DNA of 5,940 nt from NCBI GenBank assembly GCA_937917505.1, contig CALDMQ010000232.1, positions 1 to 5,940 on the forward strand. Direction: 5' to 3'. The translations under genes and the position numbers were made by a program. The notes beneath the pieces were generated by a model that saw only the letters and a program-made list of their open reading frames with translations, searched no databases and was not told the DNA's origin. This stretch comes from an uncultured Erysipelotrichaceae bacterium (GTDB lineage Bacteria; Bacillota_I; Bacilli_A; Erysipelotrichales; Coprobacillaceae). Positions 5,043-5,940 of this stretch are shown in pieces. Each line of letters opens with the position of its first letter. Position 1 is the first letter of the stretch.

Positions 5043-5067
5043 TATTTATGACATTCTATGGTATTAT
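5039..5067 (+). promoter_or_regulatory. Putative sigma-A promoter of the nrnA-like gene
   Basis: TTCATA (5039-5044) matches 4 of 6 bases of the -35 consensus and TATTAT (5062-5067) 5 of 6 of the -10, with a 17-bp spacer. TATGAT (5065-5070) is an overlapping alternative -10. Initiation near 5074 would leave a short leader that begins next to the ribosome binding site AGGGTGAT (5075-5082). Confidence 0.45.
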
Positions 5068-5087
5068 GATAAAAAGGGTGATAAAAA

Positions 5088-5940
5088 ATGGATCAATTAT
5101 TTAATAAAAAAAGATATTACAATCAAGTTGTTTTATATAGACATGTGAATCCAGATTTAGATGCTTATGGTTCACAATTAGGACTTTATTGGGTTATTAA
5201 AACATATTTACCTGATATCAATGTTGTTCTAGCGGGAGATATGAGTAATGATTTGTTAAAACTTTTTCCATCATTTGAAGTTGGTGAATTCAAAAAAGGA
5301 CCAACATTAGGAATTGTATTAGATACAGCAAATAGAGAACGTATCGACGGAGATATTTCTGTTTGTGACAAGATTTTAAAAATCGATCATCACATCGTTG
5401 TGGATTCTTATGGAGACATGAATATCGAACATGAATCAGCGTCTTCTTGTAGCGAAATTGTAACATTACTTTTAAAAGAATCTTATATTGATTTACCAAT
5501 TGAAGCAGCCAATGCTTTGTATTTAGGTATCGTAGGAGATAGTAATCGATTTTTATACAAAACGACTACAAAAAAAACATTTAAGGCTGTATCGTTTTTG
5601 TTAGATGCAGGTGTACAAATAGAAGCATTATATGAAAAACTATATCTAAGACCACTAAGTCAGCTCCAAATTACACAATTTATCTATAACAATTATCATT
5701 TAGAAGATGGAGTTGCATGGTATTATTTAAGTCAAGAAGATTTGAAGACTTTACATATTACACGAGATCAAGGATCACAATTTGTCAATACCTTATCAAA
5801 CTTTGAAGAAATTAAGATTTGGTTAGCAGTTACAGAAAATGTGGTAGATAATAATTATCGGGTAAGTATTCGCAGTCGTGGGATAACAATCAATGATGTT
5901 GCAAGTGAATTTAGAGGAGGAGGACATGCAAATGCTTCTG
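5088..5940 (+). CDS. DHH/DHHA1 phosphoesterase, NrnA-like (nanoRNase/pAp phosphatase), 3' end missing
   Basis: A cytoplasmic metal-dependent phosphoesterase that in characterised NrnA proteins degrades very short RNAs and dephosphorylates 3'-phosphoadenosine 5'-phosphate. The frame is open from ATG 5088 to the window edge, giving 284 residues out of the roughly 310-340 usual for the family. DHH-domain motifs are all present: RHVNPDLDAYGSQ (18-30) with His19, Asp23 and Asp25; VLDTANRERI (77-86) with Asp79; KIDHHI (98-103), the DHH motif; and GIVGDSNRF (147-155) with Asp151. The DHHA1 domain begins around residue 200 and reaches its RNA-binding signature FRGGGHANAS (275-284) at the edge. AGGGTGAT at 5075-5082 lies 5 bases before ATG. 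It stands alone after a 285-base gap. Other DHH subfamilies such as c-di-AMP phosphodiesterases of the GdpP type are less likely, because membrane, PAS and GGDEF parts are absent. Confidence 0.9.
   Translation, partial: MDQLFNKKRYYNQVVLYRHVNPDLDAYGSQLGLYWVIKTYLPDINVVLAGDMSNDLLKLFPSFEVGEFKKGPTLGIVLDTANRERIDGDISVCDKILKIDHHIVVDSYGDMNIEHESASSCSEIVTLLLKESYIDLPIEAANALYLGIVGDSNRFLYKTTTKKTFKAVSFLLDAGVQIEALYEKLYLRPLSQLQITQFIYNNYHLEDGVAWYYLSQEDLKTLHITRDQGSQFVNTLSNFEEIKIWLAVTENVVDNNYRVSIRSRGITINDVASEFRGGGHANAS

Larger units (their letters stand above)
4803..5087. other. Intergenic stretch without a convincing gene
   Basis: About 285 very AT-rich bases between the operon terminator and the DHH-phosphoesterase gene. 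All plus-strand frames break repeatedly; the longest ATG-started one is 26 codons (4837-4917, plus strand) without a ribosome site. One minus-strand frame is open for 68 codons (5092-4889, stop at 4888-4886) but has no ATG, GTG or TTG near its beginning. The stretch holds overlapping inverted repeats at 4902-4942, an 11-base repeat of an element at 4738, a lone AAGGAG at 4984-4989 with no start at proper distance, and the promoter region of the next gene. No tRNA-like or riboswitch-like fold was recognised. Confidence 0.6.

Noticed and set aside
4886..5092. Minus-strand stop-to-stop frame of 68 codons in the intergenic stretch, with a protein-like Lys/Ile/Tyr-rich translation
   Set aside because: It has no ATG, GTG or TTG near its beginning, no ribosome site and no recognised motif. 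An open run of this length is not rare over about 600 AT-rich bases in six frames. It could be a gene relic, but this cannot be supported here.
5186..5499. Two minus-strand open frames of 61 and 69 codons
   Set aside because: Both are shadows of the DHH phosphoesterase gene, whose motifs are clear on the plus strand.
1..5940. CRISPR array, tRNA, rRNA or insertion sequence
   Set aside because: No regularly spaced repeats, cloverleaf, rRNA segment, transposase or terminal inverted repeats with target duplications were recognised.

Overview
This is an AT-rich window (very roughly 30% GC) with Gram-positive signals: strong AGGAGG/GGTGAT-type ribosome binding sites, consensus sigma-A-like promoters and short hairpin-plus-U-tract terminators. 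A small acid-soluble spore protein gene (sspI) with a sigma-G-type promoter points to an endospore-forming Firmicute. The base composition and protein flavour suggest the Erysipelotrichia/Coprobacillaceae side of the phylum, but that placement is inference.

Layout. (1) 1-306: the C-terminal end of an M42 aminopeptidase, cut by the left edge, followed by a terminator. (2) 409-1515: htrA, a membrane-anchored S1C serine protease with one PDZ domain. It has its own promoter, which carries repeated TTTTCAMA octamers resembling those upstream of B. subtilis htrA genes, and a good terminator. (3) 1574-2849: two overlapping genes for unrecognised membrane proteins, one with a single anchor and a large outer domain, one with four membrane segments. 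(4) 2854-3045 on the minus strand: sspI, convergent with the membrane-protein pair and divergent from the next operon. It has a sigma-G promoter matching the consensus and its own terminator. (5) 3104-4732: an apparent operon of a YgjP/DUF45-type zinc hydrolase, a SpoU/TrmH-family RNA 2'-O-methyltransferase (YsgA-like) and a 58-residue ORF resembling the DUF4351 C-terminal domain of Rpn/PD-(D/E)XK proteins. It ends at a very strong terminator (4777-4802). (6) 4803-5087: about 285 bases with no convincing gene but several inverted repeats. (7) 5088 to the right edge: most of a DHH/DHHA1 phosphoesterase of the NrnA type.

The genes look like ordinary chromosomal housekeeping and envelope-stress functions rather than one pathway. 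From memory, sspI also lies next to a ysgA-type methyltransferase gene in Bacillus, so part of this order may be conserved, with the YgjP hydrolase placed between them here. The most distinctive items are the sspI gene and its sigma-G promoter, the octamer repeats in the htrA promoter, the orphan DUF4351-like small protein, and the uncharacterised membrane-protein pair whose transcript has no obvious terminator before antisense sspI.
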